Assembly (NCBI GenBank): GCA_913044085.1 | Contig: CAJWNW010000065.1 | Span: forward strand, 1 to 8,501 | DNA length: 8,501 nt | Direction: 5' to 3' | Origin: an uncultured Flavobacteriaceae bacterium | Lineage (GTDB): Bacteria; Bacteroidota; Bacteroidia; Flavobacteriales; Flavobacteriaceae | Shown here: piece after piece, positions 1 to 6,327 of the stretch | How positions within the stretch are numbered: position 1 is the stretch's first letter | Layout: each line of letters begins with the position of its first letter | Made by a program: the position numbers and the translations under genes | Notes under the pieces: generated by a model | The model's input: the letters and a program-made list of their open reading frames with translations, nothing else | Database searches by the model: none | What the model was told of the DNA's origin: nothing

Positions 1-153
1 TTAGGTAATAGCTTTAACGGTACAAGTTTCACATTTGAGTATGACTTTGAAGACTGGACCAGCGACCAACAAGGTGGGAATGCTTATTATGCAACATCTT
101 CATATGTTATTGTAAAAAGTAATACTGAAATTTCTAGCCCTATTGTAAATTAA
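1..153 (+). CDS. 3' end of an unidentified gene (partial)
   Basis: The first frame is open from the left edge and gives 50 residues before a TAA at 151-153. The peptide is rich in Ser, Thr, Asn, Gly and aromatic residues (for example FEYDFEDW and NAYYATSSYVIVK) and ends SSPIVN. That composition suits the end of a secreted or surface beta-rich protein, but nothing visible identifies the family. I see neither a type IX secretion C-terminal sorting motif nor a lipobox; the N-terminus is outside the window. The stop codon lies one base from the stop of the convergent gene at 155. The frame is probably real because it ends exactly where the neighbour ends and is uninterrupted, but a short open frame at an edge is limited evidence. 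Confidence 0.55.
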   Translation, partial: LGNSFNGTSFTFEYDFEDWTSDQQGGNAYYATSSYVIVKSNTEISSPIVN

Positions 154-185
154 TTTATTGTTTGAGTACAATAAGTCGGGCTTTA
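136..185. terminator. hairpin over two convergent stop codons, possible bidirectional terminator
   Basis: AGCCC-TATTGTA (136-147) pairs with TACAATA (167-173) and, after a 4-base bulge (AGTC, 174-177), with GGGCT (178-182). This makes a 12-bp interrupted stem with a 19-base loop holding both convergent stop codons. A short T-rich stretch follows on the plus side; the opposite direction has no strong U-tract. The location suits a shared terminator, but the bulge and weak tracts make it tentative. Confidence 0.35.
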
Positions 186-805
186 TAACCTGTGGTTAAA
201 AGCCACTGTCCAGAGTTTATAATATTACCATTCTCGTCTATCACTTTTAGCTCGGCAGTGTTTGGACTAGAAATCCCCTCATTTAATGCATAAAATTCTA
301 CAGTATTTAACCCTTCTTTTAATTTTATATCTATGTTGTAACCTGAGTTACGAAGTGTTATATTGGGGTGAATCGTAACTTTGTTGAGAACTAATTTAAT
401 CCGGTCACCGTCTTCATATTCGTGATCGCGGCAAACAATTCGAATGAATTTTGACTTAGTTTTAATATCCCCCAAATAATAATCTTTATTAAACTTTGAG
501 ACATCTTTCTGATTTTCACTAAATTTTTGTTTGATATCCCAACTAGGGTCCACGACATCTCGCTCAGTAGTAATACCAGTTTCTTTTTTTGAAAAACCAT
601 CGATAGGAGGTATGCCCATTGTAATTTGAAAATTTTTATTAGTTAAACCTCGAACCGGCGATAATTGGAGCAGCGATGGCGAGTTTTCGTCTTTGTTAGC
701 CAATTCTTTGGCTTTGATTCGCAGCGATTCATTAATAGTTTCAGCTTGGGAATGTCCCCAATTTAAAGCTGAAAATAATCCTATAAAAATGAACAATCGC
801 TGCAT
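155..805 (-). CDS. small secreted protein of unknown function, Bacteroidota type
   Basis: A 216-residue protein counted from the ATG at 803-805. I chose this start because it gives a clean signal peptide (MQRLFIFIGLFSAL, then a GHSQA|E signal-peptidase-I-like site near residue 21). The frame continues upstream only to a TTG at 860-862, whose extra 19 residues spoil that arrangement. No lipobox cysteine is seen, so the protein is probably periplasmic or exported rather than a lipoprotein. The C-terminal half (from about residue 115) looks like a compact beta domain: IRIVCRDHEYEDGDRIKL, then an NITLRNSGYNIDIKLKEG region, then NTVEFYALNEG and SSPNTAEL. I recall similar 'DxxxDGDR ... ALNEGxxxPNTAE' proteins from flavobacteria, none with a known function to my knowledge. 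It stands alone on its strand, divergent from dld and convergent with the partial gene. No catalytic residues are recognisable. Confidence 0.8.
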   Translation of the reverse strand: MQRLFIFIGLFSALNWGHSQAETINESLRIKAKELANKDENSPSLLQLSPVRGLTNKNFQITMGIPPIDGFSKKETGITTERDVVDPSWDIKQKFSENQKDVSKFNKDYYLGDIKTKSKFIRIVCRDHEYEDGDRIKLVLNKVTIHPNITLRNSGYNIDIKLKEGLNTVEFYALNEGISSPNTAELKVIDENGNIINSGQWLLTTGYKARLIVLKQ

Positions 806-920
806 TTGTCTGGACTTGAATGATGCTATAAATATATGAACTTGAAACAAAAAACATACCAAGGTTTTTAATTCTTGTATAAATCTCTAACTTATTCAAA
901 ATTCATATCTTTAATTTATT

Positions 921-958
921 ATTGATAAAAGCTTGAATTTATCGATTGTTTAATTCAA
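921..958. promoter_or_regulatory. overlapping inverted repeats in the divergent region upstream of dld
   Basis: The 187-bp region 806-992 separates two divergent genes. It holds two overlapping inverted repeats. ATTGATAAA (921-929) pairs with TTTATCGAT (938-946) with one G-T pair and an 8-base spacer. TTGAATT (933-939) pairs with AATTCAA (952-958) with a 12-base spacer. The repeats end 34 bases before the dld ATG. They could be an operator controlling dld or its neighbour, or alternative hairpins in a leader. I find no exact TAnnTTTG box in this region on either strand. Chance palindromes are common in DNA this AT-rich. Confidence 0.25.
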
Positions 959-992
959 TATTAAAACTTTTTTATTTACCATTTTCCAATAA

Positions 993-2687
993 ATGATTGT
1001 GACTCATAAAAAAATCATCCAAGATTTAAGACAAATTACTGGAAACAAAAACCTATTAACTAAACAGTGGAACAAACAAACCTATTCTAAGGGTTGGCGC
1101 TATGGGTCTGGGGAAGCTTTAGCCGTTGCCAGTCCTGGTTCCTTGTTAGAAATATGGAAACTTTTGGAAGTCTGTGTTTTAAATGATGTCATTGTTTTGA
1201 TGCAAGCTGCCAATACGGGATTAACTGGTGGTTCAACGCCCTATGGAAATGATTACGACCGGCCTATTGTTATCATCAACACCATGCGCATCAAAGACAT
1301 TCATTTAATTGATCATGGGAAGCAAATAATTGCTCTGGCAGGAAGCACTTTATTTGATTTAGAGAAAAAACTCCTGCCATTAGGTCGTGAGCCGCATTCC
1401 GTCATTGGTTCTACTTCAATTGGGGCTTCAATTATCGGAGGAATATGTAACAACTCTGGCGGGTCTTTGATTCAAAGAGGTCCAGCTTATACAGAGATGG
1501 CATTGTATGCCAAAGTCAATGAAAATGGCCGGTTAGAATTGATCAACGATTTAGGCATACACTTGGGAAAGACTCCAGAAGAAATATTAGAGAATTTACA
1601 GCTTAAAAACTACAAGACTTCGGATGTTATCAATACAAAAAAGCGGGCTTCAGATGACGGCTATATTGATATTTTGAGAAACATTAATTCAAATACCCCG
1701 TCAAGGTTCAATTCGGACCCCAGACTCTTATATGGTGCTTCTGGATCTGCAGGAAAAATTGCGGTATTTGCCGTTCGATTGGACAGCTATGAAAAGCCGA
1801 AAAAAAATAAGATTTTTTACCTAGGTTCTAATGATGCTGACGTGTTTTGGCAAATAAGACGTGACATTCTTTCAAGTTTTAAATCATTACCAACCTCGGG
1901 CGATTATTTACACAGGGATTGTTATGATGCCGCAAAAAAATATAGCAAGGATACTTTTATTGTTTTGGATAAATTAGGAACAAATTTTCTTCCAACCCTT
2001 TTTGAATTTAAAAGAAGTGTTGATCTCCTTTCAAACAAAATACCAATACTTCCCTCAAATTTGTCAGATAAAATAATGCAATTTTTAGGAAAGCTTTTCC
2101 CTAATCACTTACCAAAAAAAATGGAAAAATTTAGGAATTTATACGAACACCATTGGATTGTTGAGATGTCAGACGCAGGTATTGAAGAGGCGCGTACTTA
2201 TTTTAATGATTTCTTTAATGAAAATGAAGGTGGGTTTTTTGAATGTTCAGAAAAACAAGGCAATAAGGCTATCCTACACAGATTCACTGCTGCCAGTGCA
2301 TTTGGAAGGTATGCGGTTCTAAACGCCTCTAAAATTGGTGGTACCATGTCCATGGACATTGCATTTCCTAGAAATGAAAAAAAATGGTTTGAAACCTTAC
2401 CAAAGGAAATCGATGATATGTTCGAGATGAAATTGTATTACGGGCATTTATTTTGTCATGTTTTGCATCAAAATTACATTGTAAAAAAAGGGGTCAACAC
2501 CAAACACTTAAAAGAACAATTACTTAAATATTATGATTCCCGCGGAGCAGAATACCCTGCAGAACACAATGTTGGTCACGAATATAAAGCTAAATCAATC
2601 TTATTAGATTTCTATAAAGCATTGGATCCTACCAACAGTTTTAATCCGGGTATAGGCCAAAGCAGTAAACTTAAACATTGGAAGTGA
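993..2687 (+). CDS. dld: quinone-dependent D-lactate dehydrogenase
   Basis: A 564-residue FAD enzyme that oxidises D-lactate to pyruvate and passes electrons to membrane quinones (EC 1.1.5.12). It is peripheral on the inner face of the membrane. It matches E. coli Dld (571 residues, as remembered) almost end to end. The FAD-binding domain has SPGSLLEIW (47-55), MQAANTGLTGGSTP (70-83), GREPHSVIGS (131-140) and IIGGICNNSGGS (147-158, flavin-contacting), then QRGPAYTEM. The middle has FAVRLD and an IRRDIL...HRD segment. The C-terminal cap and membrane-association domain has LYYGHLFCHVLHQNYIVKKG, YPAEHNVGH (521-529, substrate/flavin histidines) and DPTNSFNPGIG (545-555). No signal peptide or transmembrane helix is seen, as expected. 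The start is the first ATG and aligns with the family N-terminus; no Shine-Dalgarno is visible. It appears monocistronic, with a terminator at its end. The gene suggests the cell can use D-lactate as a respiratory electron donor. Confidence 0.95.
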   Translation: MIVTHKKIIQDLRQITGNKNLLTKQWNKQTYSKGWRYGSGEALAVASPGSLLEIWKLLEVCVLNDVIVLMQAANTGLTGGSTPYGNDYDRPIVIINTMRIKDIHLIDHGKQIIALAGSTLFDLEKKLLPLGREPHSVIGSTSIGASIIGGICNNSGGSLIQRGPAYTEMALYAKVNENGRLELINDLGIHLGKTPEEILENLQLKNYKTSDVINTKKRASDDGYIDILRNINSNTPSRFNSDPRLLYGASGSAGKIAVFAVRLDSYEKPKKNKIFYLGSNDADVFWQIRRDILSSFKSLPTSGDYLHRDCYDAAKKYSKDTFIVLDKLGTNFLPTLFEFKRSVDLLSNKIPILPSNLSDKIMQFLGKLFPNHLPKKMEKFRNLYEHHWIVEMSDAGIEEARTYFNDFFNENEGGFFECSEKQGNKAILHRFTAASAFGRYAVLNASKIGGTMSMDIAFPRNEKKWFETLPKEIDDMFEMKLYYGHLFCHVLHQNYIVKKGVNTKHLKEQLLKYYDSRGAEYPAEHNVGHEYKAKSILLDFYKALDPTNSFNPGIGQSSKLKHWK

Positions 2688-2705
2688 TGTAATCCAATGT
2701 TTTTT
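2673..2705 (+). terminator. intrinsic terminator of dld
   Basis: A perfect 10-bp inverted repeat, AAACATTGGA (2673-2682) and TCCAATGTTT (2693-2702), flanks a 10-base loop and runs into a six-T tract (2700-2705). The dld stop codon TGA (2685-2687) lies in the loop, so the 5' arm is made of the last codons of dld. The stem is AT-rich but perfect. It separates dld from pdxH, which has its own promoter-like box downstream. Confidence 0.7.
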
Positions 2706-2748
2706 GAATTTAAGGCTAATTTAAATCAATTTTTAAAGTCTAATTTTT

Positions 2749-2756
2749 TAATTTTG
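2749..2756 (+). promoter_or_regulatory. -7 promoter box upstream of pdxH
   Basis: TAATTTTG matches the Bacteroidota -7 consensus TAnnTTTG exactly. It ends 14 bases before the pdxH ATG and lies just after the dld terminator, so transcription would begin very near 2763 with a short leader. No TTG -33 element is seen at the usual 17-23 base spacing, so this is a one-element match. Confidence 0.4.
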
Positions 2757-2770
2757 AATAAATTATCACC

Positions 2771-3418
2771 ATGCAAATAGATTTAGGGCATTACAGAAAA
2801 TCTTATAACAAAGGGAGTCTGCTTAAAAAAGACGTTCCAGAAACGCCCTTTATACTTTTTGAACAATGGTTCTCAGAAGTAGACCATCATTTTCCTGAAA
2901 TTGAAACTAATGCCATGACGCTTTCAACGATGGATGCTAGCGGTCACCCCAAAGGAAGGGTGGTACTGCTCAAGCAATTCAGTTCTGAGGGGTTTGTTTT
3001 TTATACCAATTATCAAAGTGAAAAAGGAAAGGCATTAACATCACATCCAAAGGCTTGTTTGTCCTTTCATTGGGAAGGCGCAGAACGACAAGTCATTATC
3101 AAAGGGAGTGCTGAAAAAATAGAAGCAGAATCAAGTGATGCTTACTTCAATTCTCGTCCAAGAGGAAGTCAACTAGGTGCTCATGCATCTCATCAAAGTT
3201 TAGTAGTTGAAAGTCGCTCAGCAATTGAAAACAACCTTAAAATGTTGGAAGAAAAATTTAAAGACCAACCTATACCTCGGCCTAAATTTTGGGGTGGTTT
3301 CATTGTAAAACCTATTGAAATTGAATTTTGGCAAGGACGTGCCAATAGACTTCACGATCGTATTCGTTACCAACTTCAGAAGGATTTTAATTGGAACATA
3401 GAACGTTTATCCCCCTGA
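2771..3418 (+). CDS. pdxH: pyridoxamine/pyridoxine 5'-phosphate oxidase
   Basis: A 215-residue cytosolic FMN enzyme that oxidises pyridoxine 5'-phosphate or pyridoxamine 5'-phosphate with O2 to pyridoxal 5'-phosphate (EC 1.4.3.5), the last step of DXP-type vitamin B6 synthesis and of B6 salvage. Its length is close to E. coli PdxH (218, as remembered). Family motifs appear in order: GRVVLLK (62-68) and FYTNYQSEKG (77-86) for FMN phosphate binding, SRPRGSQLGAHAS (128-140), FWGGFIVKP (173-181), EFWQGRANRLHDR (185-197, with substrate-binding Arg and His) and the terminal ERLSP. All key residues appear intact. The protein acts as a dimer in the known family. The ATG start matches the family N-terminus (the LGHYRKSY segment aligns with the usual start) and follows a -7 box. 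It is transcribed alone and converges on miaE. Confidence 0.96.
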   Translation: MQIDLGHYRKSYNKGSLLKKDVPETPFILFEQWFSEVDHHFPEIETNAMTLSTMDASGHPKGRVVLLKQFSSEGFVFYTNYQSEKGKALTSHPKACLSFHWEGAERQVIIKGSAEKIEAESSDAYFNSRPRGSQLGAHASHQSLVVESRSAIENNLKMLEEKFKDQPIPRPKFWGGFIVKPIEIEFWQGRANRLHDRIRYQLQKDFNWNIERLSP

Positions 3419-3604
3419 TCGTCCAATGTCATGATTATTTTAAAATATGAAGCTATTGGCTACAATGCCATTCGGCTTTTAATTAAAAATGCCATACTGA
3501 CAGCGATGGACCTTTTTTCAAGCGGCATTCAATGGACTAGGGCCAACTTTACAAATGTCATTACACAAAGGCAATAGGAGGTTAAAAATTAAGCTAAATG
3601 TATT

Positions 3605-4186
3605 CTATCCGTGGATACTTTCAGTGTGACTCAAACGCTTCATAATATTGGCTTCAAATTCTAAAAGCGCATTCCATTTAGTATTCACTTCATTGCGGTC
3701 TCCATACTGTCTCGCAAAATTTAAAAACATTGTGTAATGGTGGGCTTCACTAATCATCAGCTTTTTATAGAATTTAGCCAGTTTTTGATCGCTTAAATTT
3801 TCAGAGAGCAATCGAAATCGCTCACAACTTCTCGCTTCAATTAATGCGGCATATAGCAGGCGATGCACCAGTTGAGTGGTTCGGCTTCCGCCTTTTGGAA
3901 AAAACTTTAAAAGGGACACCACATAAGCGTCTTTTCGGTCTCTACCAAGAGTTTTCCCACGTTCAATGATTAAATCGTGTACCATTTTAAAATGGCTAAT
4001 TTCTTCCTCTACCAAAGCTATCATTCCTTGAACTAGCGCCGTATACTCTGGAAATCCAACAATAAGGGATATGGCGGTACTAGCGGCTTTTTGTTCACAA
4101 AAAGCATGGTCCGTGAGAATTTCATCTATGTTCATTTCAGCAATATTGACCCATCTTGGATCGGTTGGAAGCTTAAGTCCTAACAT
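3605..4186 (-). CDS. miaE: tRNA-(ms2io6A) hydroxylase MiaE
   Basis: A 193-residue ferritin-like non-haem diiron monooxygenase. In the characterised family it hydroxylates the isopentenyl group of 2-methylthio-N6-isopentenyladenosine at position 37 of tRNAs that read U-starting codons, using O2; substrates come from MiaA and MiaB, which are not in this window. The four-helix diiron ligand set appears complete: E31 (in CEQKAAS), E62 and H65 (in EEEISHF), E117 (in IEARSCERF), and E147 and H150 (in SEAHHY). The sequence starts MLGLKLPTDPRW and aligns with MiaE over its whole length, with no signal peptide. The ATG is three bases after the dnaX stop codon, with no room for a promoter, so it should be co-transcribed and probably translationally coupled to dnaX. 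No obvious terminator follows before convergent pdxH. Confidence 0.93.
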   Translation of the reverse strand: MLGLKLPTDPRWVNIAEMNIDEILTDHAFCEQKAASTAISLIVGFPEYTALVQGMIALVEEEISHFKMVHDLIIERGKTLGRDRKDAYVVSLLKFFPKGGSRTTQLVHRLLYAALIEARSCERFRLLSENLSDQKLAKFYKKLMISEAHHYTMFLNFARQYGDRNEVNTKWNALLEFEANIMKRLSHTESIHG

Positions 4187-4189
4187 GGT

Positions 4190-5929
4190 TTACAAATCTA
4201 AATTGAAGGTTTTTTTTAAGGTTTCAATGGCAGGGTTTTTAGCTTTTAATTTGGCAAACTTTTCTTCGGCGGTGTAAACAAATTCTTTTTCCATTGATTC
4301 ATTCACTGTAATATCAAATTTAATGTCAAAATTGTTCAAAGATTTTCTTAAAAATTGAAGTAATTCCGTTTGTTGGCGTTCCACTTCGATTTTATTGGTT
4401 GAATTTGGAAATTCCAATGCAATTAAAGATTCATCTTTCAGCTTTGGAATGTCAATCTTAAGAATAGCTGCAAGATTATACCGTCCTTTTTCTTCTAATG
4501 ATTCTACATAGGAATCCCAAAACGTAATTAATTGCGCTTGTGAAAAAGTATCTTTTGGTAAATCCTCTTGATTTATGGCGACGTCCATTTGCCGTATTTG
4601 ATGGTCTTTCTTACGCTGAATACTTTTTAGCGACAAGCCAGAGGATTGTCTGTTGCCAATTGGCATTAAGGGAGTTTTAACAGTCGTTTTGGGTGGGGGT
4701 GGCGCCTTGGTTGTGTTTTCTATACTTTCTTTAGGCGTTTCAAATTTATTATCTGGACTGTATGTTTGTTTTGATAGTTCAGGCTCTTGTGCAGCGGGGG
4801 CAGGCGTTGCAGCTTTGGATTTTGCAAAATAAGCTGCAGGAATTATGAAGTTAAGGGGCTTTTTTTTTTCTCCATCAAAATTGATAGAGGCTAATTTCAT
4901 TAAACAAATCTCCACCAGCAAACGTTGATTTCGACTGCTCCGGTAATTTAAATCACAAGTATTGGCAAGCGATAGGGCTTCTCTCAGGAAACTAGCAGTA
5001 GTTTTTTCTGACTGCAATTTATAATTTTCATTGACTGTGGGGCCAGTTTCCAACAATTCGAGAGTTTCAGGAGTTTTGGATACAAATAAATCTCTAAAAT
5101 GAGATGCAAGACCACTTATGAAATGCTGACCTTCAAAGCCCTTGGAAAGCACTTTATTAAATAAAATTAGAAGTGCAGGGATATTATTATTTAGGATGAG
5201 ATTTGTCGCCTTGAAAAAAACATCATAATCTAATACATTGAGGTTTTCGGCAACAGCTTGACGTGTCAGTTTAGCCCCTGAAAAACTTACAACTCTATCA
5301 AAAATTGACAGGGCATCGCGCATAGCACCATCGGATTTTTGCGCAATAATGTGTAAGGCATCTTCATCGGCCTCTACACCTTGCTCTTTAGCAATAAGTT
5401 TTAAATAATTTTTGGCATCTGCAACAGTGATTCTTTTGAAATCAAAAATTTGACAACGCGATAAAATGGTTGGTATAATTTTATGCTTTTCGGTTGTTGC
5501 TAAAATAAAGATGCAATGCTTTGGTGGTTCTTCTAAAGTTTTTAGAAATGCATTAAAAGCATTGGTGGAAAGCATGTGTACTTCATCAATAATATATACT
5601 TTATAAGCACCAATTTGAGGCGGAATCCTTACTTGATCAGTCAAATTGCGAATGTCATCTACTGAGTTGTTAGATGCAGCATCTAATTCAAAAATATTGA
5701 AGGCATAATCTTCATTGGTATCAACCTCACCTTGGCTATTGATCATTTTAGCCAATATACGGGCACAAGTGGTTTTACCAACCCCTCTGGGACCTGTAAA
5801 AAGTAAGGCTTGCGCTAAATGATTGTCTTTAATCGCTTTTTCAAGGGTGGTTGTGATGGCCGACTGACCCACAACGTCCTTGAAGGATTGGGGTCTATAT
5901 TTTAATGCAGATACAATAAAATTTTCCAT
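4190..5929 (-). CDS. dnaX: DNA polymerase III subunits gamma/tau (clamp-loader ATPase)
   Basis: The AAA+ motor of the replisome clamp loader; it loads the DnaN sliding clamp and, in its tau form, bridges polymerase and helicase. I start it at the ATG 5927-5929 (579 residues; MENFIVSALKYRPQSF), since the frame continues upstream only three codons to a TTG. Numbered from that ATG: KYRPQSFKDVVGQ (10-22), Walker A GPRGVGKT (46-53), sensor-linked DAASNNSVDD (83-92), Walker B IIDEVHML (113-120), TLEEPP, SRC arginine-finger motif (157-159), then the domain III collar to about 352. A Pro/Lys-rich linker (about 370-440, with KAPPPPKTT) leads to the C-terminal tau domain, ending FNLDL. The zinc-module cysteines of E. 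coli DnaX, which lie between Walker A and the DAAS motif, are absent. An A10 run at the domain III/linker border may produce a shorter gamma form (see the separate entry). Cotranscribed with miaE; divergent from rnpB. Confidence 0.96.
   Translation of the reverse strand: MENFIVSALKYRPQSFKDVVGQSAITTTLEKAIKDNHLAQALLFTGPRGVGKTTCARILAKMINSQGEVDTNEDYAFNIFELDAASNNSVDDIRNLTDQVRIPPQIGAYKVYIIDEVHMLSTNAFNAFLKTLEEPPKHCIFILATTEKHKIIPTILSRCQIFDFKRITVADAKNYLKLIAKEQGVEADEDALHIIAQKSDGAMRDALSIFDRVVSFSGAKLTRQAVAENLNVLDYDVFFKATNLILNNNIPALLILFNKVLSKGFEGQHFISGLASHFRDLFVSKTPETLELLETGPTVNENYKLQSEKTTASFLREALSLANTCDLNYRSSRNQRLLVEICLMKLASINFDGEKKKPLNFIIPAAYFAKSKAATPAPAAQEPELSKQTYSPDNKFETPKESIENTTKAPPPPKTTVKTPLMPIGNRQSSGLSLKSIQRKKDHQIRQMDVAINQEDLPKDTFSQAQLITFWDSYVESLEEKGRYNLAAILKIDIPKLKDESLIALEFPNSTNKIEVERQQTELLQFLRKSLNNFDIKFDITVNESMEKEFVYTAEEKFAKLKAKNPAIETLKKTFNLDL
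4808..4838 (-). repeat. inverted repeat (stem-loop) downstream of the dnaX A10 run
   Basis: In the dnaX message TGCAGCTT (4838 to 4831) can pair with AAGCTGCA (4815 to 4808), a perfect 8-bp stem with a 15-base loop that itself contains the small palindrome ATTTTGCAAAAT. It starts about 20 bases after the A AAA AAG heptamer. That is farther than the 5-9 bases usual for a stimulator of -1 frameshifting, so its link to slippage is unproven. It lies in the Ala-rich start of the linker. Confidence 0.35.
4851..4869 (-). other. candidate dnaX frameshift / slippage site
   Basis: On the coding strand, ten consecutive A residues (4869 to 4860) are followed by G. The zero frame reads GAA AAA AAA AAG CCC, so the heptamer A AAA AAG (4865 to 4859) is in the correct X XXY YYZ phase, identical to the E. 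coli dnaX slippery heptamer. A -1 shift, or one extra transcribed A, reads on as GCC CCT TAA and stops at 4851-4853, giving a product of about 359 residues with the whole ATPase core. Loss of one A also stops soon (TAA at 4843-4845). GGAG (4873-4870) sits only four bases upstream of the heptamer, closer than the E. coli stimulator. Directly seen: the sequence and stops. Inferred: that slippage occurs. Confidence 0.5.
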
Positions 5930-6009
5930 TGCTAACAAATTTAAATATTCAAGTCTAAAATCATTGGCTTACACAATATAAAATAATGAGGAGTTATCAA
6001 CAATTTACG

Positions 6010-6017
6010 TATTTTTG
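6010..6017 (+). promoter_or_regulatory. -7 promoter box of rnpB
   Basis: TATTTTTG is an exact TAnnTTTG match. It ends five bases before the predicted 5' end of RNase P RNA (about 6022-6025), which is where a Bacteroidota -7 box should place the transcription start. No clear TTG -33 element is seen at 17-23 bases upstream. Confidence 0.55.
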
Positions 6018-6021
6018 CGTC

Positions 6022-6322
6022 AAAGCAGATCGCCTTATCGCTGTTCGTTTTACGAAGAGAGGAAAGTCCGAACACCGCAGTGCAGCATAGTGGTTAACGG
6101 CCACCAATTGTGAAATTAGGAAAAGTGCAACAGAAAGAATGTACAGGTTAAGCTGTAGTGAAATCAGGTAAACTCTATGCGGTGCAATGCCATGTAAATC
6201 AACGCTTGAGTGCGGCACGTACAATGTTGAAGGGTAGGCAGCTAAAGTTTTCTGGTAACAGAAAACGTAGATAAATGATAAGGGCCATAATGGGTACAGA
6301 ATTCGGCTTATAGATCTGCTTT
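6022..6322 (+). ncRNA. rnpB: RNase P RNA, bacterial type A
   Basis: The catalytic RNA of ribonuclease P, which with the RnpA protein removes 5' leaders from precursor tRNAs. About 300 nt, shorter than the 377 nt of E. coli M1 RNA. Universal conserved blocks appear in order: GAGAGGAAAGTCCGAACAC (6056-6074, CR I), the ACAGAA element (6130-6135), GGTAAACTCTATGCGG-type CR IV near 6167-6182, GGGTAGGC (6232-6239), which carries the L15 GGU that pairs with the tRNA CCA end, and the 3' CR V block with AGATAAATGATAAGGGCC (6269-6286), ACAGAATTCGGCTTATAGAT (6296-6315). The ends pair as helix P1: AAAGCAGATC (6022-6031) with GATCTGCTTT (6313-6322). A -7 box lies just upstream and a T-tract just downstream. 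Open frames crossing the region are artefacts. Exact ends are inferred from P1 and may be off by a few bases. Confidence 0.96.
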
Positions 6323-6327
6323 TTTTT
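6313..6327 (+). terminator. rnpB 3' end and T-tract
   Basis: The 3' strand of P1 (GATCTGC, 6313-6319) is followed by eight T residues (6320-6327). There is no strong local hairpin, so the long-range P1 helix would have to serve as the terminator stem. The tract runs into the stop codon of convergent rsmD (6326-6328). Confidence 0.45.

Noticed and set aside
3431..3577. A 48-codon plus-strand open frame (starts MIILKYEAIGYN) between pdxH and miaE.
   Set aside because: Short, no recognisable family, and it lies between convergent genes. It could be a gene remnant, but nothing supports that over chance; the rest of the 186-bp spacer shows no clear terminator.
3576..3600. A perfect AGGAGG followed by ATG (3598-3600).
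   Set aside because: The spacing is 16 bases, the frame ends after 15 codons inside antisense miaE, and the genes here do not use Shine-Dalgarno sites.
4071..4277. Plus-strand open frame antisense to the miaE/dnaX junction.
   Set aside because: Shadow of two well-supported genes on the other strand.
5936..5943. TAAATTTG on the minus strand, an exact -7 box just upstream of the dnaX ATG.
   Set aside because: It would start transcription at or within the ATG, giving a leaderless message, and no TTG is seen at the expected -33 distance. Possible but not strong enough to annotate.
5997..6224. Antisense 75-codon open frame across rnpB.
   Set aside because: It lies wholly within the structured RNA gene and its promoter and has no protein-like features.
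6190..6240. Suspected loss of the tRNA-CCA-binding GGU in the RNase P RNA L15 region.
   Set aside because: Counting along E. coli M1 RNA places the GGU in the GGGUAGG block, which is present here at 6232-6238. The RNA looks normal.
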